Shown here piece after piece: positions 33,285 to 42,530 of a stretch of DNA of 64,000 bases. The notes below the pieces were generated by a model. That model worked only from the letters and a program-made list of their open reading frames with translations. It made no database searches and was not told where the DNA came from. Made by a program: the position numbers and the translations under genes. Source of the DNA: VXYL01 sp963665195 (GTDB taxonomy: Bacteria > Pseudomonadota > Gammaproteobacteria > Pseudomonadales > Azotimanducaceae); assembly GCA_963665195.1 (NCBI GenBank), contig OY762070.1:310001-374000 (forward strand). The letters run 5' to 3'. Numbering within the stretch: position 1 is the stretch's first letter; every line of letters starts with the position of its first letter.

Positions 33285-34057
33285 GCGTTGCGCACCGTCA
33301 GACCGCCGTCCACGGGTAGCGCCACGCCGGTGATGAACCCAGCCGCCGGCAGCACGAGGCTCAGCGTGCCGTGGGCCACTTCCTCCGCCTCCGCGTAGCG
33401 CCGCAGCGCTACCCGGCGGCGGGCGTATTCGCGCTTGTCCTCTTCCGGGATGTTGTCCGTCATGCCGGTGCGCACGGGGCCGGGGCAGATGCAGTTGACG
33501 GTGATGCCCTCCGTGCCGAGCTCCACCGCCAGCGATCGGGTGAGGCCGATGACGCCCGTCTTGGCGGCGGTGTACGGACTCGCGTACTTGGTTGCGCCGA
33601 GGCCCTCGGTGGAGGCGATGTTGACGATCCGCCCGCCATCGGCCTCGCGCAGAAACGGCAGCGCGGCGCGGATGATCCGCACATGCGCGGTGATGAGCAC
33701 GTCGAACGCCCGGCGCCACTTCTCCTCGTAGTCCTCCCCATCCACCGGCCCGCCGGCGCCGATGCCGGCGTTGTTCACCAGAATGTCGATGCCGCCGAAG
33801 TGCGCCGCGATCTCCGGAATCACCCGATTGATGGCGGCAAGGTCTGCGACGTCCAGCGTCCAGCCATGCACGGTGTGGCCTGCGCCGGCGATCTCGCCCA
33901 CCACGGCATCGAGCGGCTCGGCGTTGATGTCGAGGCAGGCGACCTTCGCCCCTTCGTCCGCGAACAGCTGCGCGGTCGCCCGGCCCATGCCGCTGGCCGC
34001 GCCGGTGACGATGGCGACCTTGCCCGCGATGGATCGGCTGAGTTTGGTGAGTTTCAT
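33281..34057 (-). CDS. Short-chain dehydrogenase/reductase
   Basis: 258 aa from the ATG at 34057 (MKLTKLS); the frame stays open upstream only because it reads through the tRNA gene. Classical SDR: TGAASGMG cofactor loop at residues 18-25, NNAGIG, the catalytic serine in IVNIASTEG, the YTAAK active site, and PGPVRTGM. The acidic residue after beta-2 (CLDINAEP) suggests NAD(H) preference. The substrate cannot be named. A small ORF overlaps its stop codon. Confidence 0.9.
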   Translation of the reverse strand: MKLTKLSRSIAGKVAIVTGAASGMGRATAQLFADEGAKVACLDINAEPLDAVVGEIAGAGHTVHGWTLDVADLAAINRVIPEIAAHFGGIDILVNNAGIGAGGPVDGEDYEEKWRRAFDVLITAHVRIIRAALPFLREADGGRIVNIASTEGLGATKYASPYTAAKTGVIGLTRSLAVELGTEGITVNCICPGPVRTGMTDNIPEEDKREYARRRVALRRYAEAEEVAHGTLSLVLPAAGFITGVALPVDGGLTVRNA

Positions 34058-34110
34058 GCGGCGCTGCCCTCGGTGCTTGGGGTTGCCAAGCATAGCGAGA
34101 GCGCGATGTG

Positions 34111-34186
34111 TGGTGGGCCGTCTGGGGCTCGAACCCAGGACCAACGGGTTAAAAGCCCGCTGCTCTACCGACTGAGCTAACGACCC
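34111..34186 (-). tRNA. tRNA-Lys (anticodon TTT)
   Basis: 76 bases on the minus strand including the encoded CCA. Acceptor stem GGGTCGT pairs with ACGGCCC (one G-T pair). D-arm GCTC/GAGC; anticodon stem GCGGG/CCCGT with loop CTTTTAA (anticodon at 34151-34153); T-arm CTGGG/CCCAG with loop TTCGAGC. All arms are complete. Confidence 0.97.
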
Positions 34187-34297
34187 AAGGGAAGGGGTCA
34201 GTCGAAAGGCGGCGCATTGTATGCCCGCCGCAAAGCGCGAACAACTAGGAGCTTGAGCGCGCGGGCAGGGCGGATCCTCGGCCAAACGGCGCGCAAT

Positions 34298-35034
34298 TCA
34301 CGCGCCCGGCGGTGCCTCACGCGACCTTCGCTCCCGCACGCGCAGCACGAGCGCGACGATGGGCAGGGGCAGCAACAGGAGGTACTGGTATCCCGCCAGG
34401 TGCAGCAGTTCATGCGGGAGCGCCAGCGCCAAGGCGACCGACGACACGCCCGAGAGGGCGATGACCCGTACATCGAGAGGAAGATCACCGCATTCCTGCG
34501 CTCCGTAGCGTTCAGCGCCAGAGTGCGGCGGCGAACGAGGACGTAGCCGAAGATCGCGACGACGATGCCGGCGAGCCATGCCCAGGAGATGCCGTAGCCG
34601 ACGAAGACGAGGATGAGCTGTTCGGCCCAGATGACCGGGTCGAGCTCGAAGGGCGGCGGTATCCAGCCGTCGCTCAAGTCGGCCACGGCGAACGCGTAGA
34701 CGATCCTGAGCGGGAAGACCATGACCAGCAGGCCTATGACCAGCAGCAGCGTCAGCAGCACGGCCATGCCGTTGTCCAGCCCGTAGATGCGGCTCCAGTT
34801 GCGGTGCGCGATCCAGAACGCGAACACCTGGGCCGCCGAGAACAGGAACACGGGGATGCTCTTGATGGCGACCTGAAGTTCCTCAAAGGTTCGGGGCACG
34901 TCGTCCACCGCGATGACGAGAAGCGTCACCGCAAAGGCGAAAGCGGCGTCCGCGAAGGTTTCGAGGCGCGTCATGGCAAGGCCGCGAAGGCGCATCCCAC
35001 GCTCAACGGGCAGGCTGTCGAGGTTCGCGGCCAT
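34298..35034 (-). pseudogene. TMEM175-like potassium channel, frameshifted
   Basis: Begins MAANLDSLPVERGMRLRG. It then shows the TMEM175 hallmark of a first helix with R-x-E-x-F-x-D (TRLETFADAAFAFAVTLLVI), and further TM helices at VFLFSAAQVFAFWIA and LLTLLLVIGLLVMVFPLRI. At about 34465 the frame breaks; the expected last helices continue in another frame as VIALSGVSSVALALALPHEL and YQYLLLLPLPIVALVLRV, ending at 34298. Total length would be near 245 aa. One indel, real or from sequencing, separates the parts. Confidence 0.65.
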
Positions 35035-35136
35035 GGTGGAAGGGCTCCGGCCTGAGCGACGGACCGATGCTAACCCGCGCGCAGGGTTGGCGTGCGCCTG
35101 CGAGGTGTGACGCCGCAGCTGCCGCAGTCTTGCGAC

Positions 35137-37305
35137 CTAGCTTCTACGGCTACGGGGCCGGGATGAGAGTAGTTGCGCGCGCAGCCAGTCGATCCGCTCC
35201 CTTGCGTGTTCGACTGCTTGCGAGTTGCCTAGGTTGTGTGCGGCCGGCAATACATCCCGCTCGTAGATTTGAAGTGCCGTGTCGAGATCGCCGCGCATTT
35301 GGAGGATGTCGGCCATCTGCCCTTGAGCGATTACCAGCGCGCGGACATCCCCGAGTCGCTCGAAGACGGGGATTTGCTCCTCTCGGCGGATGCGCAGCGC
35401 CTCGTCAAGGTCGCCACGCGCTTGGAGAATGTCCGCTACTTGGCCCTTGGCGACGGCCAGCGAGCGGGCGTCCTCGATCCGCTCGAAGATGGGGATCTGT
35501 TCCTCCCGGCGGACGCGCAACGCCTCGTCAAGATCGCCGCGCGCTTGGAGGACATCGGCCACTTGGCCCTTGGCGATGGCCAGCGCACGCTGGTCTCCGA
35601 GTCGCTCGAAGACGGGGATTTGCTCCTCCCGACGGATGCGTAGCGCCTCGTCCAGATCGCCATGCCTCTCAAGGATGTCTGCCACTTGCCCTTTCGCGAT
35701 TGCCAGTTCTCGGATGTCGCCGAGCCGCTCGAAGACGGGAATCTGCTCCCGGCGGATGCGCAGCGCCCCGTCTAGGTCGCCGCGCGTCTGGAGGATGTCC
35801 GCGACTTGGACTTTGGCGATGGCCAGTTCCCGGATGTCGCCGAGCCGCTCGAAGACCGGGATCTGCTCCTCCCGGCGGATGCGCAATGCCTCGTCGAGGT
35901 CGCCTCGCAACTCAATGATCTCTGCGACTTGGCCCTTGGCGATGGCCAGCCAGCGCGCGTCGCCCAACCGCTTGAGGACGGGGATTTCCTCTTCCTTTCG
36001 AATGCGCAGCGCCTCGTCGAGGTCGCCTCGCGTCTGCAGGATGTCCGCCACCTTGCCTTTGGCGATGGCCAGCGAGTGGGCGTCTCCGAGCCGCCCGAAG
36101 ACGGGAATCTGCTCCTCTCGACGGATGCGCAGCGCCTCGTCAAGGTCGCCGCGCCAATATAGGATGTCCGCGACCTGGCCCTTGACGACAGCCAGCGAGT
36201 GCGCTTCGCCAAGCCGCTCGAAGACGGGGATCTGCTCCGCTCGACGGATGCGCAACGCTTCGTCAAGGTCGCCGCGGGTTTCGAGGATGTCCGCGATCTT
36301 ACCCTTGGCGATGGCCAGCGAGCGCTCGTCGCGGAACCGCTGGTAGACCGGGATCTCATGCTCCAGCCGGACGCGCATGGCCTCGTCGAGATCCCCCCGC
36401 TTCTGAAGGATGTCTGCGATCCCGCCCTCGGCGATGGCAACCGGCCGCTCGTCGCCTAATCGCTGGTAGACGGGGATCTCCTCGTCCCGGCGTATGCGCA
36501 GCGCCTCGTCGAGTTCGCCACGCATCTCCAGAATGTCCGCGATGCGACCCTCGACGAGTGCGGATCGCCTAGGGTCATCCATTTCTCGCAGCGCAGTTCT
36601 GGCTGCCCTGTACGCCGCGTCGGCCTTCTCCGCACTCCCCAGGGTGACCAGAAGATCCCCCAGCTCAACGGCAAGATCGATGTCCACCGGACGCCAGCGA
36701 GGATGATCGGCAAGATAGCGCTCCAGTTCTTCCACCCGCTCCCGACGCCGAGCGCCCGATGCGCTGCGCCGGTCCAAGCTAGGCGAGATGGAGTTGCGCC
36801 TCATGGAGTCCGCTGGGAGCGTGAAATCAAACACTCCAGATCGCCACGCCCAGAGGTCCGCGGCATAGTTGGCGAGACGGTCCAACTGTCGCTCTGAAAT
36901 CCAGAAAAGCAGCGGTCGAGCGCATCTCTCGGCAAGGGCTCCTCGCCTTAGATTCAGCCGCTTGAGCAGATTATCGATGCCTTCAGGCCAATGTTCGATT
37001 CCCGCGAGCTGGGCCGGCCCTGTTTGCTGGCCCGAGCCGAGCTTCACGAACAGCGCTTCCGTACCCGACCACACATCCGGGCCGATCAGCACTCGCATCC
37101 CGACACCTAGACGACTGTCGAGAAAGTCCGCCACCTTTTCGCGGTAGGCGCTGTCAGAGTACGTCAGAAAGAACAACGCGAACGACGATCTGCCCACAAG
37201 CAGCCTTTGCAGGCGAAGGAAAGCGCCGGAGTGCTCCGACAGAAGGTCCCAGGTTCCCGCCGTGCTACTCCCCTGCTGCACTCCCGATCCTCCCTTGGGC
37301 TGCAC
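35137..37305 (-). CDS. TPR-repeat protein with an N-terminal conflict-type domain, partner of the ATPase
   Basis: 722 aa. The N-terminal ~170 residues contain FLRLQRLLVGRSSFALFFLT and LLFWISERQLDRLANYAADLW-type segments seen in bacterial ATPase/TPR conflict proteins; no catalytic motif is recognised. Residues about 245-694 are eleven tandem 40-residue TPR-like units of the form AIAKGQVADILQARGDLDEA then RIRREEQIPVFERLGD. Unit 7 has lost one Glu. The start lies 41 bases inside the ATPase gene, so translation is coupled. A sensor or scaffold with the ATPase is inferred. Confidence 0.75.
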   Translation of the reverse strand: MQPKGGSGVQQGSSTAGTWDLLSEHSGAFLRLQRLLVGRSSFALFFLTYSDSAYREKVADFLDSRLGVGMRVLIGPDVWSGTEALFVKLGSGQQTGPAQLAGIEHWPEGIDNLLKRLNLRRGALAERCARPLLFWISERQLDRLANYAADLWAWRSGVFDFTLPADSMRRNSISPSLDRRSASGARRRERVEELERYLADHPRWRPVDIDLAVELGDLLVTLGSAEKADAAYRAARTALREMDDPRRSALVEGRIADILEMRGELDEALRIRRDEEIPVYQRLGDERPVAIAEGGIADILQKRGDLDEAMRVRLEHEIPVYQRFRDERSLAIAKGKIADILETRGDLDEALRIRRAEQIPVFERLGEAHSLAVVKGQVADILYWRGDLDEALRIRREEQIPVFGRLGDAHSLAIAKGKVADILQTRGDLDEALRIRKEEEIPVLKRLGDARWLAIAKGQVAEIIELRGDLDEALRIRREEQIPVFERLGDIRELAIAKVQVADILQTRGDLDGALRIRREQIPVFERLGDIRELAIAKGQVADILERHGDLDEALRIRREEQIPVFERLGDQRALAIAKGQVADVLQARGDLDEALRVRREEQIPIFERIEDARSLAVAKGQVADILQARGDLDEALRIRREEQIPVFERLGDVRALVIAQGQMADILQMRGDLDTALQIYERDVLPAAHNLGNSQAVEHARERIDWLRAQLLSSRPRSRRS
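35222..36570 (-). repeat. Eleven tandem 120-bp coding repeats
   Basis: The TPR gene repeats a 120-bp unit eleven times with most units well over 80% alike in protein. Units 5-10 are the most similar, which suggests recent copy-number change by recombination. One unit is 117 bp. Confidence 0.85.
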
Positions 37306-38629
37306 GGTACGCCTCAGTGGTGCGAATCACGGGGTGGCTGCGGCAGAAGTAGTCGTTGTACTCCAACAGGGCGAGGTTGTAGAGCAAGTTGCGCGTCTGA
37401 TCATCATGCGGGGGAGTGTGCAACAAGGAGTCGAGCCGGGCAAGGGCCTCATAGTCTCCTGTCTGAAGAGTCCGTCGAAACTCGCTGGCCGCGTCGCGGA
37501 CCGCCATGCGCACGGACTCAAAGTCGAAGCGGTCGTCGGCCCGCTGGAACGCACCAAGCAGCAGCCTCAATAGGTCCCGAGGATGTCCGCCGCTATGCTC
37601 GATCAGGTAGTCAGCCACACCTTCGTCGAACAGACCGGGTGCCGCCCGGCGGTGAAGGATCTCGCGCATTGCTGAGAATCCAGGTTCGTTTCGCGAGCCG
37701 TCGGCTTCCTTGATCTTGATCATCGGCAGCTTGAAGATGTGATCGAAGTTCTGCCGGATTGGGATGTTCTCGTAGATCAAGTGGATCGGAGCACAATATA
37801 GGAAAACGCCACGGACCTGTTGAAGCTGATGCACGTCGAGCTCGAAGAGAGCTCTTGCGTCCGCGTCTCGCAGCAAGTCCGTGCCGTCCACGACGAACAG
37901 CACTCGGCGACCTTTTTTGGCGTCTCGCACGGCGTCTCGGGCAGCCTCGATCAGGTGGTTGAACGCTCCGGCGAAGTCCGTGAAGTAATTCTGCAGCGTG
38001 CGTCTCAGCGCCTCCTTGTGCGTGTTGTTCGTCTTCAGCGCAGTGCTGATCTGACCGAAAACCTTGCCGAGGAACGGCATCCCGGGTTCCACACGCGCAC
38101 CTGACGTGACATCTGCCGCGAACGCCCTCGTTTCCTCCTGCAACACGACCCGTTCATTGAACCACTGTTCCAGCCTTCTGAGGTGCTCTCTGTCGATCCT
38201 GATCCCATCCTCTTCGAGCCGCCCCATCAGCTTGCCAGCGACATGGAACAGGATGTCTTGGTAGCGGAGGTTGTTGACATCGAGCTCCTGAGCCGCATCG
38301 GCGAACACGACGTAGTACAGGTCGGGGTGATCGAGTTCGTTCCGAATGCGCCTTAGTTCCGTGCTCTTGCCACAGCCGCGGTGACCGCAGAATAGAGTGT
38401 AGCCTTTCTCATGCGCTGCCATGAGTACTGGCGGATCGCCATCGACCCCCAGACTCCGGTAGAGGTACCGCAACTGATACGACCCGCGCGCGGCTATGGT
38501 GTCCACCCACCGAGGATCGCGCTCCCCATCGAGGGCCTCGTCGAACCGCAGTTGGCTGACTTCCCAGATGTCGTCCGGCGCTGCCCAAGTGTCGCTGCGG
38601 TGTTCGCTCACGCTCCGGCCCCCATCCAT
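37265..38629 (-). CDS. P-loop (AAA/STAND-like) ATPase paired with the TPR protein
   Basis: 454 aa from the ATG at 38629; a longer open frame upstream is the shadow of the hydrolase gene. Walker A GHRGCGKST at residues 82-90, then a Walker B-like RRVLFVVDGTDLL, arginine-rich sensor region and a helical C-terminus (VADYLIEHSGGHPRDLLRLL, a winged-helix-like segment common in STAND ATPases). EYNDYFCRSHPVIRTTEAY ends the protein. No nuclease domain. It overlaps the TPR gene by 41 bases. The pair looks like a self-contained conflict or antiphage module; that role is inference. Confidence 0.78.
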   Translation of the reverse strand: MDGGRSVSEHRSDTWAAPDDIWEVSQLRFDEALDGERDPRWVDTIAARGSYQLRYLYRSLGVDGDPPVLMAAHEKGYTLFCGHRGCGKSTELRRIRNELDHPDLYYVVFADAAQELDVNNLRYQDILFHVAGKLMGRLEEDGIRIDREHLRRLEQWFNERVVLQEETRAFAADVTSGARVEPGMPFLGKVFGQISTALKTNNTHKEALRRTLQNYFTDFAGAFNHLIEAARDAVRDAKKGRRVLFVVDGTDLLRDADARALFELDVHQLQQVRGVFLYCAPIHLIYENIPIRQNFDHIFKLPMIKIKEADGSRNEPGFSAMREILHRRAAPGLFDEGVADYLIEHSGGHPRDLLRLLLGAFQRADDRFDFESVRMAVRDAASEFRRTLQTGDYEALARLDSLLHTPPHDDQTRNLLYNLALLEYNDYFCRSHPVIRTTEAYRAAQGRIGSAAGE

Positions 38630-38758
38630 CGAACGCAGCGATCTTAGCAAATGAGCCACCCAAGGCGCGTATACGACAGGCGGTTGATGGGTCGCCACCA
38701 TCCGCCTACGATGGGGGACGCCGCGGCGCTTGCTGCACACAGATCGGGAGGTGATTCG

Positions 38759-40042
38759 ATGGCGGAAGCACACCTGCGGGGCCTCAGTCGGCGGGCCTTC
38801 GGGCGGGTTTCGATGGCGGCGCTCGGCGGTGCGCTTGTTTGCACGTCGCGGGCGGAACAGGGCGATGAGCCGAGCAGCGCCCGGATCAACGGCGAAGTGG
38901 CGCCCGGCTTCGAGCGGGTGAGGGACGCCTTCGCTGCCAACTTCGAGAAGCGCGGGGAGGTGGGCGCCGCGTTCAGCCTCTACCACCGCGGCGCGAAGGT
39001 GGTGGACCTGTGGGGCGGCGTAGCCGACGAGGCGAGCGGCCGGCCGTGGGCGGAAGACAGCGTCGTCATGGTGTTCTCGAGCACGAAGGGCGCGACCGCC
39101 GTCTGCACCCACCTGCTTGCCCAGCGCGGAGAGCTCGACCTAGACGCCCCTGTAGCCGAGTACTGGCCGGAGTTCGCCGCGGCGGGCAAGCAAGACGTTC
39201 CGGTGCGCTGGCTGCTCTCCCACCGAGTCGGGCTGCCGGTCTTCGACAGTCCGCTGACGCCAGAAGAGTTCATGGCGTGGGTGCCGCCGGTGGAGGCGCT
39301 GCAAGCCCAGCGCCCCGTGTGGGAGCCGGGAACGACGCACGGCTACCACGCGGGCACCTACGGCTGGCTCGTCGGCGAGGTGGTGCGACGCATCGCCGGC
39401 AAGAGCCTGGGAACGTTCTTCGCCGAGGAGGTTGCCGCGCCGCTTGGCCTCGACTTCTGGATCGGCCTTCCAGACAGCGAGGAGAGCCGGGTGGTGCCCA
39501 TCATCGAAATCGACCTTCAGGATCTCGCGGTGGACGACCAAGCGCTGACGAAACGCAGGCGCGACCTCCTCGACGCGGCCCGGGACCCGGACGCTCTGCT
39601 CAACAGGCCCGCCACGACTGGCCCGCTGGACCCGAACAGCCGCGCGTTCCGCGCCGCCGAAAACCCGGCTGGGAACGGCATTGCCGACGCCCGTTCGCTG
39701 GCGCGCATGTACGCCTCGCTCATCGGCGACGGCGTGGACGGCGTCCGGCTCCTCGACGACGAGACCGTCGCCCGCGCAACCGCCGAGCAGTCCAATGGCC
39801 GCGACGAGGTGCTGCAGGTCCAAACCCGCTTCGGGCTCGGGTTCGAGCTCAATCTGCCGCACGGACATCTCGGCCAGGAGGGCGCGTTCGGACATTCCGG
39901 CGCCGGCGGCTCGCTTGGCTTCGCGGACCCGAAGGCCGAGATCGGCTTCGGCTACGTAATGAACAAGATGCAGATGGTGGCGAGCGACGATCCTCGCACG
40001 CTCAGCCTGATCGCGGCGGTCCACGAGTCGCTTAAGGGCTAG
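38759..40042 (+). CDS. Serine beta-lactamase-fold hydrolase with Tat-type signal
   Basis: 427 aa. The ATG at 38759 has an almost perfect ribosome site (GGGAGGTGA), which rules out upstream in-frame starts. N-terminus LSRRAFGRVSMAALGGALVC is a twin-arginine signal. Catalytic S-x-x-K is S107-S-T-K110, the second motif lies in YHAGTYGW, and the third region reads GHSGAGGS. This is the class C/EstB-like esterase group rather than a true beta-lactamase. It precedes a TonB receptor gene by about 70 bases and may share its transcript. Confidence 0.87.
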   Translation: MAEAHLRGLSRRAFGRVSMAALGGALVCTSRAEQGDEPSSARINGEVAPGFERVRDAFAANFEKRGEVGAAFSLYHRGAKVVDLWGGVADEASGRPWAEDSVVMVFSSTKGATAVCTHLLAQRGELDLDAPVAEYWPEFAAAGKQDVPVRWLLSHRVGLPVFDSPLTPEEFMAWVPPVEALQAQRPVWEPGTTHGYHAGTYGWLVGEVVRRIAGKSLGTFFAEEVAAPLGLDFWIGLPDSEESRVVPIIEIDLQDLAVDDQALTKRRRDLLDAARDPDALLNRPATTGPLDPNSRAFRAAENPAGNGIADARSLARMYASLIGDGVDGVRLLDDETVARATAEQSNGRDEVLQVQTRFGLGFELNLPHGHLGQEGAFGHSGAGGSLGFADPKAEIGFGYVMNKMQMVASDDPRTLSLIAAVHESLKG

Positions 40043-40111
40043 CGCAGCACCGTTGACACTCTATGCTCGCCTGTGCAGCCTAGTGGCTCGCAGACCCTCT
40101 GGAGAGCCAAC

Positions 40112-42502
40112 GTGGCCCGACCCTTGCGCATCCGACTCCCGCTTGGCCCTACGCTCGTCGTTTCGCTCGCCTCCGCAGCCGCCGTCTGCTCGCCGGTCAG
40201 CGCCCAGGAAGCGGACGAAAAGAGTGTCATCGAAGAGATCATCGTCACCGCGACCTACCGCGAAACCGAGTTGATGAAGACGCCCCAGGCGATCAGCGCC
40301 ATCTCCGACGCGCTCGTGGAAGATCTCGGTGCTCAGAGCATGGAGGAGCTCTACACGATGATCCCGGGCCTCAGCATGCAGGGCGCATTGGACGGCCAAG
40401 CCCGCTACACGATCCGCGGCGTTTCCTCGCAGAGCGGCCAAATCGGCTACGCACCGACCGGCGCAACGATCGGCGTCTACTTGGACGGCACGCCGGTCAC
40501 CGCGGCGCTCGGGCCGGACAATCAGGTCAGCGGCACGCTGTTCGATATCGAACGAGTGGAGGTCCTCAAGGGGCCGCAAGGCACTCTCTTCGGCGAGGGT
40601 TCGCAGGGCGGCACCATCCGCTATCTCTACAAGAAGCCCGACGCGACCGCGTTCGACGCTGCCGTCAACGTCGGATTTTCCTCCATGGAAGAGTCGGACG
40701 ATTCTTCCAATCGGCTGGACGGGATGATCAACATCCCGGTGTCGGACAATGCCGCGATCAGGCTGACCGGGTGGCGATCGCAAACAGCGGGCTTCATCGA
40801 CAACTTGGAGCCGCTCGAGAAGGACTTCAACACCGCCGAGTCCACGGGCGTGCGCGCGGCATTGCACTATGAAGGCGACGCGTTCCTCGTGACCGGCACG
40901 GTACACAGCAGCGTGCAGGAGACGACGGGCGGCTTGGGCACATTCAAGGCCTACGAGGCGCTGCACGGCCGAATCCCCGGTCTCGAGCCGGAGTCGGAAG
41001 ACTCGGTGGACATCTTCAGCCTAGACGTCGAGTGGGACCTCGGCTGGGCGACCTTCCACTCGCTCACGTCCTTCACGGACCGAACGACGCCGTCCGTGAA
41101 CGAGTCCTCCGAAACGGGTGCGCGAACCTTGGACTATTTCTACGGCGGCGCGACCCTTGCCGACCCGGACGATCCCGCCTGTCTCGCCTTGGTGGGTTTC
41201 GGCATTCCATGCCCCGGCTGGCCGGGAGTGTTCAACCTCGGTGGCCCCGTGTTCACGCCGGACGGGATGAACGTCAAGGCCATCAGCAACGTCGCCGGCT
41301 ACTACAGCGAGCGCTGGGTGCAGGAGCTACGCATCGTCTCGCCCGCCGACGGGAGATTTCGCTGGACCGCAGGTTTCTTCTGGAAGGACAGCGAGGACCA
41401 CACCCAGAACCAGCAAACCGCTGGCTACCATGAAGGTCGAGAAGCGTTCGGCGCCGCATTCGACCCGCTGCTGAGCGTCCCCGCCAACACCCACACCGAT
41501 TTCCTTGAAGAGTACGCCCTGTTCGGCGAAGTGAGCTTCGACCTTGCCGAAACCTTGGAGGCGACGGTAGGCGTGCGGATCTCCGATCTGGCTCAAGAGT
41601 TCACCAACACCGGAACCGGCACCAGCGACACGCCAGTTTCGCCCAAGTTCGTGCTTTCCTGGCTGCCGCGAGACGACATTCTGATGTACTTCAACTACAC
41701 CACGGGCTTCCGCCCCGGCAACGTCAACAACAACCTTGAGTTCTACGTCGGCCAGTTCGAGGTGCAGATCGAGAACGCGAGGACCAATCCGGCCTTGGAC
41801 GAGGCCACTCGCGCAGCGACCATCGCCGGGCTCGAACAGAACATCAGGGACTCGCGGTCCCGACTGTTCTTCGAGGGCGATGAACTCGACAACTTCGAGA
41901 TTGGATTGAAAGCAACGCTTTGGGATGGTCGCGCCGCGGTGCTCGCTTCGGCCTACTATCTCGACTGGGCCGACATGCTGGTCTACGTCAACGACCCGGC
42001 GATCGCGCCCGGAGGCGACAGCCACAACGTCAATAGCGGCGGCGCTGCGATCACCGGCCTCGAGCTGGAGCTGAACGCCTTCGTCACGGACCGTTTGAGC
42101 GTGCGGCTGGCGGGGGACTTCAACGACACCGAGGTGACGAACGTCGGCGTTGAGTTCCAGAGCGCTGCGGATGGCAACGAGCTGCGCTACGCCCCCAAGA
42201 ACAGCGCGTCCGTCGCGCTCGACTACTCGCTGCCGATCGCCAATAGCTGGCTGCTGGACCTGCATCTGGACCACGCCTGGGTAGCGGAGCAGTTCGCCGA
42301 CTCGCAGAACACGACCGTGATTCCGAAATACGAGAAGACGAACGCCCGCGTCACTTTGCGCGACCCGGGGCAGAAGTGGCGCATCGCGCTCTTCGGAACG
42401 AACCTCGCGAACGACGAGATTCTGCGCGGCCGCGACCCCATCGGAACGCTTTTCTGGCACAACCCGCGGCAGCTTGGACTAGAGTTCGGCTATCAGATGT
42501 GA
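40112..42502 (+). CDS. TonB-dependent outer-membrane receptor
   Basis: About 796 aa from GTG 40112, preferred because GGAGAG lies 6 bases upstream and a signal peptide (ARPLRIRLPLGPTLVVSLAS, cleaved after VSAQ) follows directly; a GTG at 40073 would add 13 residues. TonB-box-like IEEIIVTATYRET, plug motifs YTIRGVSS and VEVLKGPQGTLFGEGSQGGT, and C-terminal barrel ending QLGLEFGYQM. The ligand is unknown; neighbours suggest an organic compound handled by the serine hydrolase and the PQQ dehydrogenase. A TTGACA at 40052-40057 could be a -35 element but has no clear -10. Confidence 0.92.
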   Translation: MARPLRIRLPLGPTLVVSLASAAAVCSPVSAQEADEKSVIEEIIVTATYRETELMKTPQAISAISDALVEDLGAQSMEELYTMIPGLSMQGALDGQARYTIRGVSSQSGQIGYAPTGATIGVYLDGTPVTAALGPDNQVSGTLFDIERVEVLKGPQGTLFGEGSQGGTIRYLYKKPDATAFDAAVNVGFSSMEESDDSSNRLDGMINIPVSDNAAIRLTGWRSQTAGFIDNLEPLEKDFNTAESTGVRAALHYEGDAFLVTGTVHSSVQETTGGLGTFKAYEALHGRIPGLEPESEDSVDIFSLDVEWDLGWATFHSLTSFTDRTTPSVNESSETGARTLDYFYGGATLADPDDPACLALVGFGIPCPGWPGVFNLGGPVFTPDGMNVKAISNVAGYYSERWVQELRIVSPADGRFRWTAGFFWKDSEDHTQNQQTAGYHEGREAFGAAFDPLLSVPANTHTDFLEEYALFGEVSFDLAETLEATVGVRISDLAQEFTNTGTGTSDTPVSPKFVLSWLPRDDILMYFNYTTGFRPGNVNNNLEFYVGQFEVQIENARTNPALDEATRAATIAGLEQNIRDSRSRLFFEGDELDNFEIGLKATLWDGRAAVLASAYYLDWADMLVYVNDPAIAPGGDSHNVNSGGAAITGLELELNAFVTDRLSVRLAGDFNDTEVTNVGVEFQSAADGNELRYAPKNSASVALDYSLPIANSWLLDLHLDHAWVAEQFADSQNTTVIPKYEKTNARVTLRDPGQKWRIALFGTNLANDEILRGRDPIGTLFWHNPRQLGLEFGYQM

Positions 42503-42530
42503 CGGCGGCTAGCCGCCGCGGAATCCCACC

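Noticed and set aside
34058..34285. N-terminal extension of the SDR protein
   Set aside because: It reads through the tRNA-Lys gene (the usual QRAFNPLVLGSSPRRPT artefact). The SDR Rossmann start is right after the ATG at 34057.
35222..36570. CRISPR-like array
   Set aside because: The regular 120-bp periodicity is a coding tandem repeat in one frame, with no spacers and no cas genes.
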